Part shown: one piece after another, positions 52,843 to 62,829 of the stretch | Position numbering within the stretch: position 1 is the first letter of the stretch | Layout: the number at the start of each line of letters is the position of its first letter | DNA from: Legionella tucsonensis | Lineage (GTDB): Bacteria; Pseudomonadota; Gammaproteobacteria; Legionellales; Legionellaceae | DNA: 64,000 nucleotides | Direction: 5' to 3' | Assembly (NCBI RefSeq): GCF_001468035.1 | Contig: NZ_LNZA01000001.1 | Span: forward strand, 2,625,838 to 2,689,837 | Position numbers and translations under genes: made by a program | The notes under the pieces: model-generated | Told to the model about the DNA's origin: nothing | The model's input: the letters and a program-made list of their open reading frames with translations, nothing else | The model's database searches: none

Positions 52843-54573
52843 ATGCGCACACTCGATTCTTCAACCGTAACTTCATTACAGCAACAAATCGGAAAATACG
52901 ACGCTGAAGGGCCATTTCGTATTGGCTTGGAAGCGGAGCACGAGTTGTATAAAGGGATAAATGATTATGACGACAAGCATTTGAAGAAAGTTCGAGACTA
53001 TACATCAGCTTATAAGGAAGAAAGCCATTTTTTTGATTCCATCGACCCCCAATTTTTTAGAAAAAAATTCATAGAATATATTCAGACGCACCCCTTCCCT
53101 GAATACGAAGGAGACCCAGAGACAAGAGCAACCCATCCAGAAGAAGCAACCACAGATATGCTAAAATTTCTTGGCAAACAAGGACTTGAATTATTTCATC
53201 TGGCTTTGGAAGAAGAAGTGAATAGTAAAGAATTCAGGGATGCAGTCGTTATCAAATCAACCTCTCATTTGGATGGGCCGAAATGGCAAGAACGTCCTGT
53301 AGTAATTGTAGCAGGCCCTTCGGCCTCCGGAAAATCCTATGCGGCTAAAGCTGCAATGAATAAAGCAAATCAATTTTTAGGAGCTGACTTTCATGATATG
53401 AGTGGAAATGATGTCATTGCTGCTGATGGGGGGATTGTCCGTGAAGTTTCTCAAATGCGCAAACTTGTCATTCAATTAGCCAATAAGCAAGGATACACCG
53501 GTATTAGTGATTTATATAGCAAATCGAATAAACTTATGGATGGTATAAAAAATAGAGTACGTGAAGCAGCATTTTTAACTCCAGGAGTAGGTGTTGTAAT
53601 TCCAGAAACATTTACATCATGGATCGTGTCTAATAAAGGAAAAGACATGCTGGGAAAAATTGAACATTTAAGTGACACAAAGCATATCTTTACCCGTGTA
53701 GAAGGTCATGAGCGCAGCAACTTTAAAAAGGTTGTTGCCTTTATGGGTTCAAGAAGAGCCTGGAAAACAAAGGACTTTATAGAGCAAGAATTAGACCTGA
53801 ATAGAGAGGGTTTATCAGAATCTAAGGCATATAATTCTAATGCATTCTTCCTAGGTGAATTGGGCTCAAAGCACGCAGAAGCCTGGTTTAAGAAAAATAG
53901 CAAAGACAAATTAAATATGATTATAACCAATGATCTTATTCTTTTAAAACCTGACCCTGACCAACCTGGAAACTGGATTGCCGCTGAAGCAAACGATGAA
54001 GGAGCTCGCTTATTCTCTGAAAGCGCTTATAAGCTATGGCAGAAATTACCCTCTAAACCTGATTTAATCGACTATTGCAACTCAGTTTCTCGAAGTCTCA
54101 TTACAACTTCACCACAATTGGTCTTTGGCATAGCCCAAAATAAAATTAGACTAAGAATTGACGCGGGCGATGAAAAAATAGATAAAGTATTGAGTAATAT
54201 GCCAATTAATGAAGAAAGGCTCAGATATTTAAAATTAAGACAGGAATTATTAAGTGGACTTGCTAACTTTTCTCTTGAGAATTTAGAAAGCTGGAGTGAT
54301 ATCGAGCAAATGAGGAATCAACTCGACGAGCAAATGCTCGTGTTAAAAAGCGATCCTAGTGCGAAGAGGATCTTTACCAAAAAAACAGAGGATGCGATAA
54401 ATACATTTACAGAAATGCTTGATAAAGCATGCGAGGAACTCCAAAATGGCCCAACTTTCTATGAAGAGCGGTCTGAAACATGCTTCTTTAAAAGTGAATA
54501 TAAGAAAACTCTTAGCAATGCTGAAGACTGTGGGGAGAAGAACGAGGATACCAGCTCCTGCTCTCCCACTTAA
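52843..54573 (+). CDS. P-loop protein with zeta-toxin-like kinase domain, candidate effector
   Basis: 576 residues, no signal peptide or membrane segment. The N-terminal 145 residues are charged and helical. Around residue 145-160 is a Walker A motif VIVAGPSASGKSYAAKA, followed by elements in zeta-toxin order: ADGGIVREVSQMRK, and GVGVVIPETFTSWIVSNKGK, then an Arg-rich HERSNFKKVVAFMGSRRAWK. Zeta toxins and UDP-GlcNAc kinases are ATP-dependent, and this could be a kinase of that type. The C-terminal 200 residues are helical, with a Glu/Lys/Ser-rich end (GEKNEDTSSCSPT), a composition seen at the ends of Dot/Icm effectors. No epsilon-type antitoxin is recognised; the HTH gene upstream is a possible partner. 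Moderate certainty for the P-loop, low for function. Confidence 0.65.
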   Translation: MRTLDSSTVTSLQQQIGKYDAEGPFRIGLEAEHELYKGINDYDDKHLKKVRDYTSAYKEESHFFDSIDPQFFRKKFIEYIQTHPFPEYEGDPETRATHPEEATTDMLKFLGKQGLELFHLALEEEVNSKEFRDAVVIKSTSHLDGPKWQERPVVIVAGPSASGKSYAAKAAMNKANQFLGADFHDMSGNDVIAADGGIVREVSQMRKLVIQLANKQGYTGISDLYSKSNKLMDGIKNRVREAAFLTPGVGVVIPETFTSWIVSNKGKDMLGKIEHLSDTKHIFTRVEGHERSNFKKVVAFMGSRRAWKTKDFIEQELDLNREGLSESKAYNSNAFFLGELGSKHAEAWFKKNSKDKLNMIITNDLILLKPDPDQPGNWIAAEANDEGARLFSESAYKLWQKLPSKPDLIDYCNSVSRSLITTSPQLVFGIAQNKIRLRIDAGDEKIDKVLSNMPINEERLRYLKLRQELLSGLANFSLENLESWSDIEQMRNQLDEQMLVLKSDPSAKRIFTKKTEDAINTFTEMLDKACEELQNGPTFYEERSETCFFKSEYKKTLSNAEDCGEKNEDTSSCSPT

Positions 54574-54632
54574 AAAACTTCAGGATCTATTTAAATCCTG
54601 ATGCCACCCTCACGTTGCGTGACCCAAACATT

Positions 54633-55027
54633 ATGACTTTCCAAAAGTTTCATTACTTTATCCAAGGACCTGATCTTCTTGAGATATTGTATCAACCGTT
54701 TTATGCTTCTCGACGTGGGAATGAGGCTGCTGATACCCCCCTTATGATTTAAGTCCTGTCTTTGCTATGCATGGCAATGAATTGCGCTGCTGTCAATATC
54801 ACCAACCATTTTATAATGATGCACAAAAAAAAATTCCTGAGCTTCCACGTTTTACTCCTCAACAAATTGAAGCCCTGGAGTTATTTGAGCAGGTTTCACT
54901 GCGCGAAGACATTGCATTTGAAACGAAAGTAAAGCCTGGCAGCATTATTTTAATTAATAATGAGGAAATTCTCCATGGAAGAACTAGTTTTACTCATCCT
55001 AAAATCAAACTGTTCGTTATTTACTAA
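54633..55027 (+). pseudogene. TauD/TfdA-like dioxygenase remnant, frameshifted
   Basis: An upstream frame (54633) reads MTFQKFHYFIQGPDLLEILY, then QPFYASRRGNEAADTP. At a run of six C (54736-54741) the family sequence moves to another frame: PYDLSPVFAMHGNELRCCQY, and on to GSIILINNEEILHGRTSFTH, where HGRT is the distal His motif of Fe(II)/2-oxoglutarate TauD-type oxygenases. The N-terminal domain with the first His and Asp is missing and the C-terminus after HGRTSF ends early (KLFVIY). So it is a broken fragment of a roughly 300-residue enzyme. Confidence 0.75.
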
Positions 55028-55241
55028 GGATTTGGTTAAATACCCCTCAAATTAAACATACATACCCTAGTTTTTTAGGTTATCCGGGATAAATTATATA
55101 CAACAGGGATACTTATGTCCGTTTTTTTAACAATTTTTTTATTTCTTGTTTTAAAATAGATATTACTTTACAATTTTTTCTCACATATTGGCTAAAAATT
55201 ATCTTTTATAGTTTTTTTAAACATAATCATTAGGATGAAAC

Positions 55242-56777
55242 GTGTCTACAACGAGTAAAGTCAATAATTATCAACATAAATGGTATGCTTTTATTGGAAT
55301 CGCCCTACTTTCTTTTGGATGTTATCTTGACTATACCGTCGTGAATGTTGCCCTTCCCACGATACAACATGAACTGCAGACAAATCTGGTCTCCATGCAA
55401 TGGGTAATGAATATTTATTTTTTAGCGTTATGCGTTTTAGCGACAGTTATGGGGGGCATAGGTGATTTATATGGTCGCAGACGTTGCTTATACCTTGGTA
55501 GCGGAATTTTTGTTCTCGCGTCAATTATCGCTGGTGTTTCTTCCAATATCCATTGGTTAATTTTGGGTCGGCTACTCCAAGGAGTCGGAGCGTCAATCAT
55601 TTTCCCTCTAGGTCTTTCATTACTACCACAATTTTTTCCCGAAGAAGAACGGAGCAAAGCCGTAGCATGGTTTGGGAGTATAGGTGGTATTGCCCTGGCA
55701 TTAGGTCCTCTGTTAGGTGGACTCATTGTCACTTGTTTGGGATGGAGATGGATTTTTTTTATTAATATTCCTATCTGTTTATTGGGCTATATATTTTGCT
55801 TCAAATTCGTTACCGAATCACAAACAAGTACCCAAGAACTTTCTTTGGATATAAGAGGTATGTCATTACTTGCATTCACTATGGGCGGTATAGTGCTTGG
55901 TTTAATTTATAGCCAAAGCTATGGCTGGACAGCATCTTTGACTTTAATCTGTTTTGCGATAGCCATTATCGCAAGTATCTTATTGATTAAAGCTGAAGAT
56001 AACCATCCTAATCCGCTTATTGATTTTAAAGATTATTCCAACCTGCTTTTTTCAGCAGGAGCTATTCTCTGTTTTTTAGCTGGAATATTAAGTGCAGTTA
56101 CTTTATTTTTTGATCCTCAATATTTACAAATTATCAAAGGTCAATCAGCAGAATTATCTGGCTTTATTTTATTCGCTATCCCCGTCTCTGTTTTTTTAAT
56201 AGCATTCTTTGTAGGAAAACTCATTAGTCGCCTAGGGCTATTATTTACTATCCTATTAGGATTGTTCCTGGCATGTTTCTCAGCGCTATTACAAGTATTT
56301 TTTACCAGTAACATCTCAATCTTGTATGTTATTTTCGCCTTTATTTGTCTTGGAAGCATGTGGGCGATGGGTAACACTGTCTCCATTATTGCTGCTCAGA
56401 CAGCAGTAGGCCCTGAACGTGCAAGCGTAGCAACAGGATCTATGGTTACCTTGTTTAATATTGGTGGCTCTATAGGGTTAACGCTGGCAATTGTTATTTA
56501 TAATTTTGTAACTGAAAATACACTATCTAAATCAATCGGATTAAATGAAACACAAACCTCCAGTTTAAAAGATTTCATTGCAAGTCCTACTCATTCATTG
56601 CAGCTTCCCAAAAATGATTTGCTTCATCAATTGTTTAATAAAATATTCATGAATGGTTTTATTGGAGTGATGGTATTTTTATTTATCTCATCACTTATTG
56701 CACTCGTAGTAGTTTGGCGAGGAAAACGAGCTGAAAGCGGAATTAAAATAAATACACTTGCCAATGCCCCATGTTAA
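55242..56777 (+). CDS. MFS drug exporter, DHA2 (EmrB/QacA) family
   Basis: 511 residues with about 14 membrane helices. DHA2 motifs: LDYTVVNVALPTIQHEL (motif D1-like), GDLYGRRRCLYLG (motif A), GRLLQGVGASIIFPLGLSLL and GPLLGGLIVTCLGWRWIFFINIP (motif C region). Drug:proton antiporter. The start is GTG 55242, preceded by AGGA. No EmrA partner or regulator lies beside it. Substrate unknown. Confidence 0.93.
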   Translation: MSTTSKVNNYQHKWYAFIGIALLSFGCYLDYTVVNVALPTIQHELQTNLVSMQWVMNIYFLALCVLATVMGGIGDLYGRRRCLYLGSGIFVLASIIAGVSSNIHWLILGRLLQGVGASIIFPLGLSLLPQFFPEEERSKAVAWFGSIGGIALALGPLLGGLIVTCLGWRWIFFINIPICLLGYIFCFKFVTESQTSTQELSLDIRGMSLLAFTMGGIVLGLIYSQSYGWTASLTLICFAIAIIASILLIKAEDNHPNPLIDFKDYSNLLFSAGAILCFLAGILSAVTLFFDPQYLQIIKGQSAELSGFILFAIPVSVFLIAFFVGKLISRLGLLFTILLGLFLACFSALLQVFFTSNISILYVIFAFICLGSMWAMGNTVSIIAAQTAVGPERASVATGSMVTLFNIGGSIGLTLAIVIYNFVTENTLSKSIGLNETQTSSLKDFIASPTHSLQLPKNDLLHQLFNKIFMNGFIGVMVFLFISSLIALVVVWRGKRAESGIKINTLANAPC

Positions 56778-56801
56778 GCCGCAGTTCATCGCATCAGTAA
56801 A

Positions 56802-56871
56802 CCTGGTTGCCTACTACAACTGTCTCTTTTACACAAGTCTGTGCAAAATATGACAGTTGTAAACAACCGGG
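56802..56871. terminator. Long bidirectional hairpin between the exporter and rimK
   Basis: Nested complementary segments: CCTGGTTG with CAACCGG, and ACAACTGTC (56816-56824) with GACAGTTGT (56852-56860), with a small inner stem ACACA/TGTG. No long T-tract follows, so it may be a structural 3' end or a REP-like palindrome. Confidence 0.55.
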
Positions 56872-56904
56872 CTTAAGTTGACGCTATTGCCTAGACTGCT
56901 TACC

Positions 56905-57813
56905 TCAACCATGGAATCGATCATTGATACTGATCGGTTTTGCGTGCTTCTCGATATATTCAATAATTTTTCCAGCGATATTAATTCCAGTAGCCTTTTC
57001 TACCCCTTCAAGACCAGGTGAAGAATTAATTTCCAAAACTAAAGGCCCATGATTCGAGCGAATTAAATCCACACCAGCAACTCTTAAGCCCATTGTTTTA
57101 GCAGCACTTACGGCAATTGCACGCTCTTGAGGCGATAATTTTACTTTGACTGCCTTTCCGCCCTGATGGACATTTGCCCGAAACTCTCCTTCTTTTGCTT
57201 GACGTTTCACAGCAGCAACTACTTTCTCCCCCACAACAAAGCAACGGATATCGACCCCGCGTGATTCCTCAATAAATTCTTGCACTAAAATATTGGCATG
57301 CATTTCTTTAAACGCGTTAATGATACTCACAGCTGATTGATGACTATCTGCAAGAATTACTCCTTTGCCTTGCGTTCCTTCCAGTAACTTAATGACTAAC
57401 GGTGCGCCTCCAACCATGCGTACTAAATCTTCAGTATCATCAGGTGATTGAGCAAAACTGGTTAAAGGCATAGGAATTCCTTTGCGGGCTAATAGCTGTA
57501 AGGAACGGAATTTATCTCGAGAGCGTGCAATCGCTAAAGACTCATTTAAAGGATACATGCCCATCGTTTCCATATGGCGCAAAACAGCGGTTCCATAATA
57601 AGTATTCGATGCACCAATTCTTGGAATTACTGCATCAAAATGAGGCAAAGCAGCTCCGCCTCGATAATGAACTTTAGGGCAGGAGGCAGCGACATTCATA
57701 TAGCAATATAAAGGATTAATAATTCTAATTTCATGACCAGAAGCCTCTCCCTCTGCCTTCAGACGCTTGTGGGAGTACAAATGTGGATTGGTGGCCAATA
57801 TTGCAATTTTCAT
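56905..57813 (-). CDS. rimK: RimK-type ATP-grasp glutamate ligase
   Basis: 302 residues, the normal RimK length. The ATP-grasp motifs are [48 protein letters not shown] and [11 protein letters not shown]. RimK adds glutamate to the C-terminus of ribosomal protein S6. The start at ATG 57813 ([14 protein letters not shown]) matches the family; a TTG 6 codons upstream is the alternative. No partner rimB is seen. Confidence 0.94.
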   Translation of the reverse strand: MKIAILATNPHLYSHKRLKAEGEASGHEIRIINPLYCYMNVAASCPKVHYRGGAALPHFDAVIPRIGASNTYYGTAVLRHMETMGMYPLNESLAIARSRDKFRSLQLLARKGIPMPLTSFAQSPDDTEDLVRMVGGAPLVIKLLEGTQGKGVILADSHQSAVSIINAFKEMHANILVQEFIEESRGVDIRCFVVGEKVVAAVKRQAKEGEFRANVHQGGKAVKVKLSPQERAIAVSAAKTMGLRVAGVDLIRSNHGPLVLEINSSPGLEGVEKATGINIAGKIIEYIEKHAKPISINDRFHG

Positions 57814-57970
57814 GAAAAATGCGTTCCTCAACTTTTTTTATTTTTATTATTAGAAATTCCTGGGCTGCTAAAACTTTATTAACAACTGATTTGTATAAAT
57901 AAAGCCTAGTCTAAAAAATGGAAAATCACATTGGAAAAAACGAAAATATGTGTATAAAAAATCCTCTATA

Positions 57971-58612
57971 TCAAGAAACCAATAACAGGTAATCCTTGGC
58001 TAATAAATCAGCGTGATGCGGAGTAGTAAAAAATGCATTAAGTTCCCCTTGAGGGTTAAATAGCATTAAAGCCCCACTATGCTGGATATCATAATTTGTT
58101 GCATCATTTCCTTTCTCAATTACCTTGGCATAAGCAATACCCATTTCCCGAGTCATCAACTTAATGGATTCTTCATCTCCTCGTGCCCCGTAAAAATCAG
58201 GATGGAATGATGTCACGTAATTGCCTAGTTTCTCTTGGCTATCACGTTCTGGATCGATTGATACCATCACGATGCGGGGTAAATTCTTTACACCCTTATC
58301 TTCAAGGAGATGATACATTTTTGTTAATTCTGCCATAGTAGTTGGACAAACATAGCCACAGCTTGTAAAACCAAAAAACATCACAGTCCATTTTCCTTTT
58401 AAGCTCTTATTATCAAATGATTTCGCGTCAATTCCTGTCAAACTGAATCGGTTAACCTGTCGTGGATTTTCAAGATAGGTACCGTGAAAAGTTGACACAT
58501 CGATTTTTTTCTTAAAATGGACATGTTGGCCTACAAAAATTCCCGAAAATAATCCTGCAAGAGCAAGCAAAACAACTACAGTAAAGGTGACGCTTTTAGC
58601 CTTTAAACTCAT
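57971..58612 (-). CDS. SCO1/SenC-family copper chaperone
   Basis: 213 residues. An N-terminal membrane anchor (VTFTVVVLLALAGLFSGIFVG) is followed by a periplasmic thioredoxin fold with the CxxxC copper site (FTSCGYVCPTTM, about residue 83) and a distal His in DIQHSGALML. It delivers copper to the CuA site of cytochrome c oxidase. It stands at the downstream end of the cox-assembly block, 100 bp after ctaB, on the same strand. Confidence 0.92.
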   Translation of the reverse strand: MSLKAKSVTFTVVVLLALAGLFSGIFVGQHVHFKKKIDVSTFHGTYLENPRQVNRFSLTGIDAKSFDNKSLKGKWTVMFFGFTSCGYVCPTTMAELTKMYHLLEDKGVKNLPRIVMVSIDPERDSQEKLGNYVTSFHPDFYGARGDEESIKLMTREMGIAYAKVIEKGNDATNYDIQHSGALMLFNPQGELNAFFTTPHHADLLAKDYLLLVS

Positions 58613-58711
58613 TTTACCTCCTAAGAGGAATGTATATGAAATAAGTCGCTCAAATCGCTTTCACAAGAATATCGATTCACATTGTTCATGAAACTTATTT
58701 CAATACCTTCC

Positions 58712-59602
58712 TTATAAATAATGATCAAACAATAAAAAAACAAACAATAACATCAAATACACTATTGAAAATCTGAATGTTTGCATTGCAACTACAGGTT
58801 TATCTGTCCGATAGAGCTTATGCGACCAAAACAAAAATCGTGAACCAAGCACTAACGCACCAATTAAATAAAACATGCCACTCATACCGATAACAAAGGG
58901 CAATACACTGACTACCAGTAATAAAATGGTGTATAAATAAACATTCAATTTAGTAAACGCAATGCCATGAGTTACGGGCAACATTGGGATTTTTGCATGT
59001 TGATATTCTTCGTAACGATAAATAGCCAAGGCCCAAAAATGAGGTGGTGTCCAAATAAAAATAATTAATACCAGCAATAAGGCTTGAGGATCTAATTGAT
59101 TTGTCACTGCAGTCCAACCAAGCAATGGTGGTGCAGCACCGGCTAGTCCACCTATAACTATGTTTTGTGAAGTAGCCCTTTTTAAATAACCCGTATAAAT
59201 ACCAGCATAACCAATCAATGTAACGAAAGTCAGTACTGCAGTTAATTGATTAACAAAAACGACTAAAACAGTCAGTCCCAGGGTTCCTATGATTAAAGCA
59301 AACAATAAAGCCTGACGCACTGAAACTTGGCCACTGGCAACAGGTCTTTTTTTGGTTCGAGCCATAACGGCATCGATTCGTTTATCCACCAAATGATTAA
59401 TTGCAGCAGCACTCCCTGCACATAATCCAATTCCGAGCAATGAAAAAAGCAATAGAGACAAACTAACCCAACCTGGTGTTGCCAAATACATTCCGACAAC
59501 TACCGTCAATAACATGAGTAAGACTACTCGCGGCTTACATAACTCAAGGTAATCACGCCAAGCAGCCGACAAGGATTGAACTACATGATCAGCGTGCATC
59601 AT
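58712..59602 (-). CDS. ctaB: Protoheme IX farnesyltransferase (heme O synthase)
   Basis: 296 residues with about nine membrane helices of the UbiA superfamily. The prenyl-diphosphate-binding Asp motifs are [19 protein letters not shown] and [14 protein letters not shown]. It farnesylates protoheme to heme O, the precursor of heme A. The gene overlaps ctaA by 14 bp. Confidence 0.95.
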   Translation of the reverse strand: MMHADHVVQSLSAAWRDYLELCKPRVVLLMLLTVVVGMYLATPGWVSLSLLLFSLLGIGLCAGSAAAINHLVDKRIDAVMARTKKRPVASGQVSVRQALLFALIIGTLGLTVLVVFVNQLTAVLTFVTLIGYAGIYTGYLKRATSQNIVIGGLAGAAPPLLGWTAVTNQLDPQALLLVLIIFIWTPPHFWALAIYRYEEYQHAKIPMLPVTHGIAFTKLNVYLYTILLLVVSVLPFVIGMSGMFYLIGALVLGSRFLFWSHKLYRTDKPVVAMQTFRFSIVYLMLLFVFLLFDHYL

Positions 59603-60605
59603 TTTGCCCCTTACGCGTAAAATGCAGTGTACTAAATAGTGTCGCTAATAATAGAGCTGCACCCCCATTATGAGCCACAGCGACACTAATTGGGAGCAAA
59701 TACATTACATTCAAGATACCTAAAGAAAATTGAAACAGTACAAGTAACAAAATCACTAAAGCCGCAGTTTTAAGATAATTAAAATCACTTCTTAATAAAA
59801 TCCATAACGTGAGCACAAGCATATAAGCTGCCGTGATTATTGCTCCCAATCTGTGGATGAATTGAATCGTTACTCGAACCTCATGATCAAGTAAACCACC
59901 TTGATAATTAGCTCCTACAGGTGAAAATAAATTAAATCCTTGCGCAAAATGCAAATCAGGTATCCATACCCCATTACACATAGGGAAACCAATACATGAA
60001 ATCCCCGCATAATTTGAACTTACCCAACCTCCTAAAGCAATTTGTAGAAAAACGATAGTCACTCCAAAACGCAGCCAAAAACGCCAATGTGGTAAATCTT
60101 GTCCCTTTAGTGAACTGATTTGCAAGCGAAAACGGCTTAAACACGCAACAATAAGCATCCCACCTAAAAGATGCCCCATAACTACCACGGGTAGCAGTTT
60201 CAAGGTTACCGTCCACATACCCAAAGCTGCTTGAAACAAAACCAGTATGATTAATGCCGCAGGCAAATGCCAAGGCAAATCATTACCCTGTACACGCTTA
60301 CGTACTACATAAAAACAGATAAAAAAGATTAACAATGCTAAAGAACCGGCAGCATAACGATGAACCATCTCTGTCCATGCTTTTCTAGATTCAATAGGAA
60401 TTTGGGGATATTGAGTTTGTGCGGCCTGCAATTTTTCTTTGGCGCTGGGAAGAACCATCTGACCATAACAACCAGGCCAATCAGGACAGCCTAATCCTGC
60501 ATCAGTCAAGCGTGTATAAGCACCCAGCATGACAACTAATAGAGATAAAAGTACCGCAAATGATACTGCATGTCGTAATAATTTATTCTGCATCAGACTA
60601 TTCAC
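59589..60605 (-). CDS. ctaA: Heme A synthase (CtaA/COX15)
   Basis: 338 residues with eight membrane helices. The heme-ligating His are in [33 protein letters not shown] and [11 protein letters not shown], in the order of the two four-helix halves. [10 protein letters not shown] is the conserved periplasmic loop. It oxidises heme O to heme A. The start GTG (60605) overlaps the upstream stop by 4 bp; ATG 60593 is an alternative. Confidence 0.95.
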   Translation of the reverse strand: MNSLMQNKLLRHAVSFAVLLSLLVVMLGAYTRLTDAGLGCPDWPGCYGQMVLPSAKEKLQAAQTQYPQIPIESRKAWTEMVHRYAAGSLALLIFFICFYVVRKRVQGNDLPWHLPAALIILVLFQAALGMWTVTLKLLPVVVMGHLLGGMLIVACLSRFRLQISSLKGQDLPHWRFWLRFGVTIVFLQIALGGWVSSNYAGISCIGFPMCNGVWIPDLHFAQGFNLFSPVGANYQGGLLDHEVRVTIQFIHRLGAIITAAYMLVLTLWILLRSDFNYLKTAALVILLLVLFQFSLGILNVMYLLPISVAVAHNGGAALLLATLFSTLHFTRKGQNDAR

Positions 60606-61147
60606 TCTTGTTTTTCCGTTGTATTGAGCAACAACTTCAAATCTTTATATACATCATCAGGGTTAGCCTGAGATGCATAACTAAGAATCAAATAATTGTC
60701 TGGATCAGCGATGAACACTTTTTCCTCAGACAATAAAGAATTTTTAGTAATAAACTCAGCTGCAGATAATTTCGCCACTTTAAAATCTACTTCCTTTAAA
60801 AAGGCTTGTTGTTCTTGCGATAAAGAAGGTGCTTTATCGCTGATAAGAAGCCACTGATCTACCTGGTATAATTTACGTCCTAGTGCCAGGCGAATTCGAG
60901 CTAGAACATCCAGCTGTTTCATACATACCTGGTCGCAAGCTGCCGGACTCCAAAAGATGATACGCCATTTGGGCTTTTCGTCCAAAACATCCAACTTTAC
61001 TGGTGGATTTAGCAAATCCCCTTTATTGACCCGTGAGGAACCCAACCAGGAAGGATGCTGGTAAAATAGATATGCAGCTATTCCAGGAGCGACAAATATT
61101 ATAACCAACAACAATAAAATATAATATTTACTAGCTTGTTTTCTCAT
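60602..61147 (-). CDS. Thioredoxin-like membrane-anchored oxidase-assembly protein
   Basis: 181 residues. One N-terminal helix (ILLLLVIIFVAPGIAAYLFY), then a periplasmic domain with FWSPAACDQVCMKQL, a CxxxC motif like that of SCO proteins. The downstream part fits a thioredoxin-like fold (FIADPDNYLILSYASQANPD). Found between surf1 and ctaA; a role in copper or redox handling during cytochrome oxidase assembly is likely. The start overlaps surf1 by 17 bp. Confidence 0.75.
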   Translation of the reverse strand: MRKQASKYYILLLLVIIFVAPGIAAYLFYQHPSWLGSSRVNKGDLLNPPVKLDVLDEKPKWRIIFWSPAACDQVCMKQLDVLARIRLALGRKLYQVDQWLLISDKAPSLSQEQQAFLKEVDFKVAKLSAAEFITKNSLLSEEKVFIADPDNYLILSYASQANPDDVYKDLKLLLNTTEKQE

Positions 61148-61865
61148 TTTTTTTCTTCAAATTTAATCCTACGAATATAATTAGCACCACGAATGCCATT
61201 ACAAACCACTGCAAAGCATAAGCTAAATGCCGCTGTGGAGGCATGGATACCGTCTCCCACTCACGCACAAATCCATTTGCATCTTGCTTGTCGAGGCGAA
61301 TAATAAACGGAGAGACTGATTTTTGCAAAATTTGACTTATCAATTGATCATCTACACGTTCCAAAATAACTATTTTATTCCCTCTTTCTTCTAAAGCAGG
61401 TCCCAAAACCCATTGATTTTTACTTGGGAAGTATGCTGAGCCCTGCAACTTTATCATTCCTTTGGGAAATTGAATGTTTGGGAGAACGCGACGTGTCAAC
61501 TCACCTGGAACCCAACCTCTGTCAATTATAATGACAGAGCCATCAGATAATTCCAAAGGGGATAACACATCATAACCAAATTGATGATTATGATGCTGAT
61601 TATCTAATAGAAAAACCTGAGATAAATACTTTCCTCTGACTACTATACGCTCATATTGCAAAGGCAATTTTTTCTCTGCAGTCCAGGGAACTGGTTTTTG
61701 CTTCTCCTGGGTCTTTTGTGCAACAATCATTTTTGTTTTTTCATCAGCACGATGAATTTGCCAAAAACCAAGACGTACAAATAAGGAAAAAGATAAGAGC
61801 GCAAGCATCAACATCGGCCAGCTTGGGGTGAAACGAAATTTAAAACAGGTTAAACTAGGCATCAT
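61131..61865 (-). CDS. SURF1-family cytochrome oxidase assembly protein
   Basis: 244 residues. One helix near the N-terminus (SWPMLMLALLSFSLFVRLGF), the GxWQ-like motif LGFWQIHRADEK, a periplasmic domain with YDVLSPLELSDGSVIIIDRGWVPG, and a C-terminal helix (YALQWFVMAFVVLIIFVGL). SURF1 helps insert heme A into the oxidase. First gene of the block SURF1-thioredoxin-like-ctaA-ctaB-SCO. Confidence 0.92.
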   Translation of the reverse strand: MMPSLTCFKFRFTPSWPMLMLALLSFSLFVRLGFWQIHRADEKTKMIVAQKTQEKQKPVPWTAEKKLPLQYERIVVRGKYLSQVFLLDNQHHNHQFGYDVLSPLELSDGSVIIIDRGWVPGELTRRVLPNIQFPKGMIKLQGSAYFPSKNQWVLGPALEERGNKIVILERVDDQLISQILQKSVSPFIIRLDKQDANGFVREWETVSMPPQRHLAYALQWFVMAFVVLIIFVGLNLKKKNEKTS

Positions 61866-61920
61866 TATTAATTGTTCAAATGTTGGTCATGATAAGACAG
61901 CAATTTCGGGAGTATAACAA

Positions 61921-62127
61921 ATGATCACTAAAATTATCATCATCTGTGTCATGATTATCATCGCCGGCTCTCTAGCAAGCGGTCTTTTTTTTCTTATTCG
62001 AGATTCAGGCAATTCCAAACGCACTGTTAAAGCCTTAACGATAAGAATAACTATTTCGGTGAGTTTATTTATATTTTTATTAATTGCTTTTAAACTGGGT
62101 TTAATTAAGCCGCATGGCATTAATTAA
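61921..62127 (+). CDS. DUF2909-type twin-transmembrane protein
   Basis: 68 residues with two hydrophobic helices (IIIICVMIIIAGSLASGLFF and ISVSLFIFLLIAFKLGLI) joined by a short basic loop with RDSGNSKRTVKALTIRI. This pattern is that of the small inner-membrane proteins found next to surf1 and cytochrome oxidase genes. It is divergent from surf1, with the start codons 55 bp apart. The function is unknown; a link to the oxidase is inferred from position. Confidence 0.8.
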   Translation: MITKIIIICVMIIIAGSLASGLFFLIRDSGNSKRTVKALTIRITISVSLFIFLLIAFKLGLIKPHGIN

Positions 62128-62162
62128 CGTAAGTTCAAAATAAATTTTTTTACTTTTTATTT

Positions 62163-62216
62163 TGCTAAACGAACGTTATCCGTAAAAATGCAAAGCATTT
62201 TGTACGGGATCCATTC
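62163..62216 (-). repeat. Short hairpin repeat, family B copy 2
   Basis: The reverse complement reads GAATGGATCCCGTACAAAAT, then a hairpin AAAATGC-TTT-GCATTTT, then TAACGTTCGTTTAGC. It is about 80% identical to 19676-19731 and lies between two plus-strand genes. Confidence 0.7.
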
Positions 62217-62244
62217 TGAATAACTCTGACTTTAAGGATATAAT

Positions 62245-62682
62245 ATGCGTATCTTGTTAATCAGTCTTCTATTTCTCTGTAATTGGATACATGCTGACAC
62301 GATAAAAAACTATATGAACATTGCTGATAATATTCCACAGATGGAAATTAAAGCAGATCCCCAGGCTCAAGCATGGGCACGTTCAGCTCGTCATGTTTTA
62401 ACCATAACTTGCGAAAGCATTGCAGAAACAATGATTCATGCAAATGAAATTACAAAGAATCAAGGTAACCCTATATTTTGTTTACCGGCTGGGGTACAAC
62501 TTAATGCCTCTACTCTTTGCGAATTGATTCAGCAAACTTATAAGGAGTTATCAAGCCAGCAAAGCGACAAAGACTCTATGACTGTATCACAGGTAGCCTG
62601 GTTAGGCGCGAGCAAACATTACTCCTGCCAGCAAAATAAAAATCCACTAGTCCATGTTTCTGCGGCATTAGGACAGCATTAA
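62245..62682 (+). CDS. Secreted Rap1a/Tai-like domain protein
   Basis: 145 residues with a signal peptide (MRILLISLLFLCNWIHA). The mature part has the helical arrangement with FCLPAGVQLNASTLCELIQQ and a C-terminal VAWLGASKHYSCQ. The FC-P-G-V followed by an Ile/Leu-rich helix and a later Cys recalls the Rap1a/Tai immunity-protein fold. Four cysteines could form two disulphides. No T6SS effector is encoded here, so an immunity role is not supported. Fold assignment is tentative. Confidence 0.6.
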   Translation: MRILLISLLFLCNWIHADTIKNYMNIADNIPQMEIKADPQAQAWARSARHVLTITCESIAETMIHANEITKNQGNPIFCLPAGVQLNASTLCELIQQTYKELSSQQSDKDSMTVSQVAWLGASKHYSCQQNKNPLVHVSAALGQH

Positions 62683-62829
62683 TCGTAGTACTCAGCCACT
62701 TTCAGGGAACGGATATATTGGCACATCTTGCGAGAAACATTACCATTAATAGATAAAATTGGAACATTCTGGGGCATGGCCTGGATACAACTTCGCTACC
62801 ACCTCCAGGCTATGCAATATTATGTCAAT

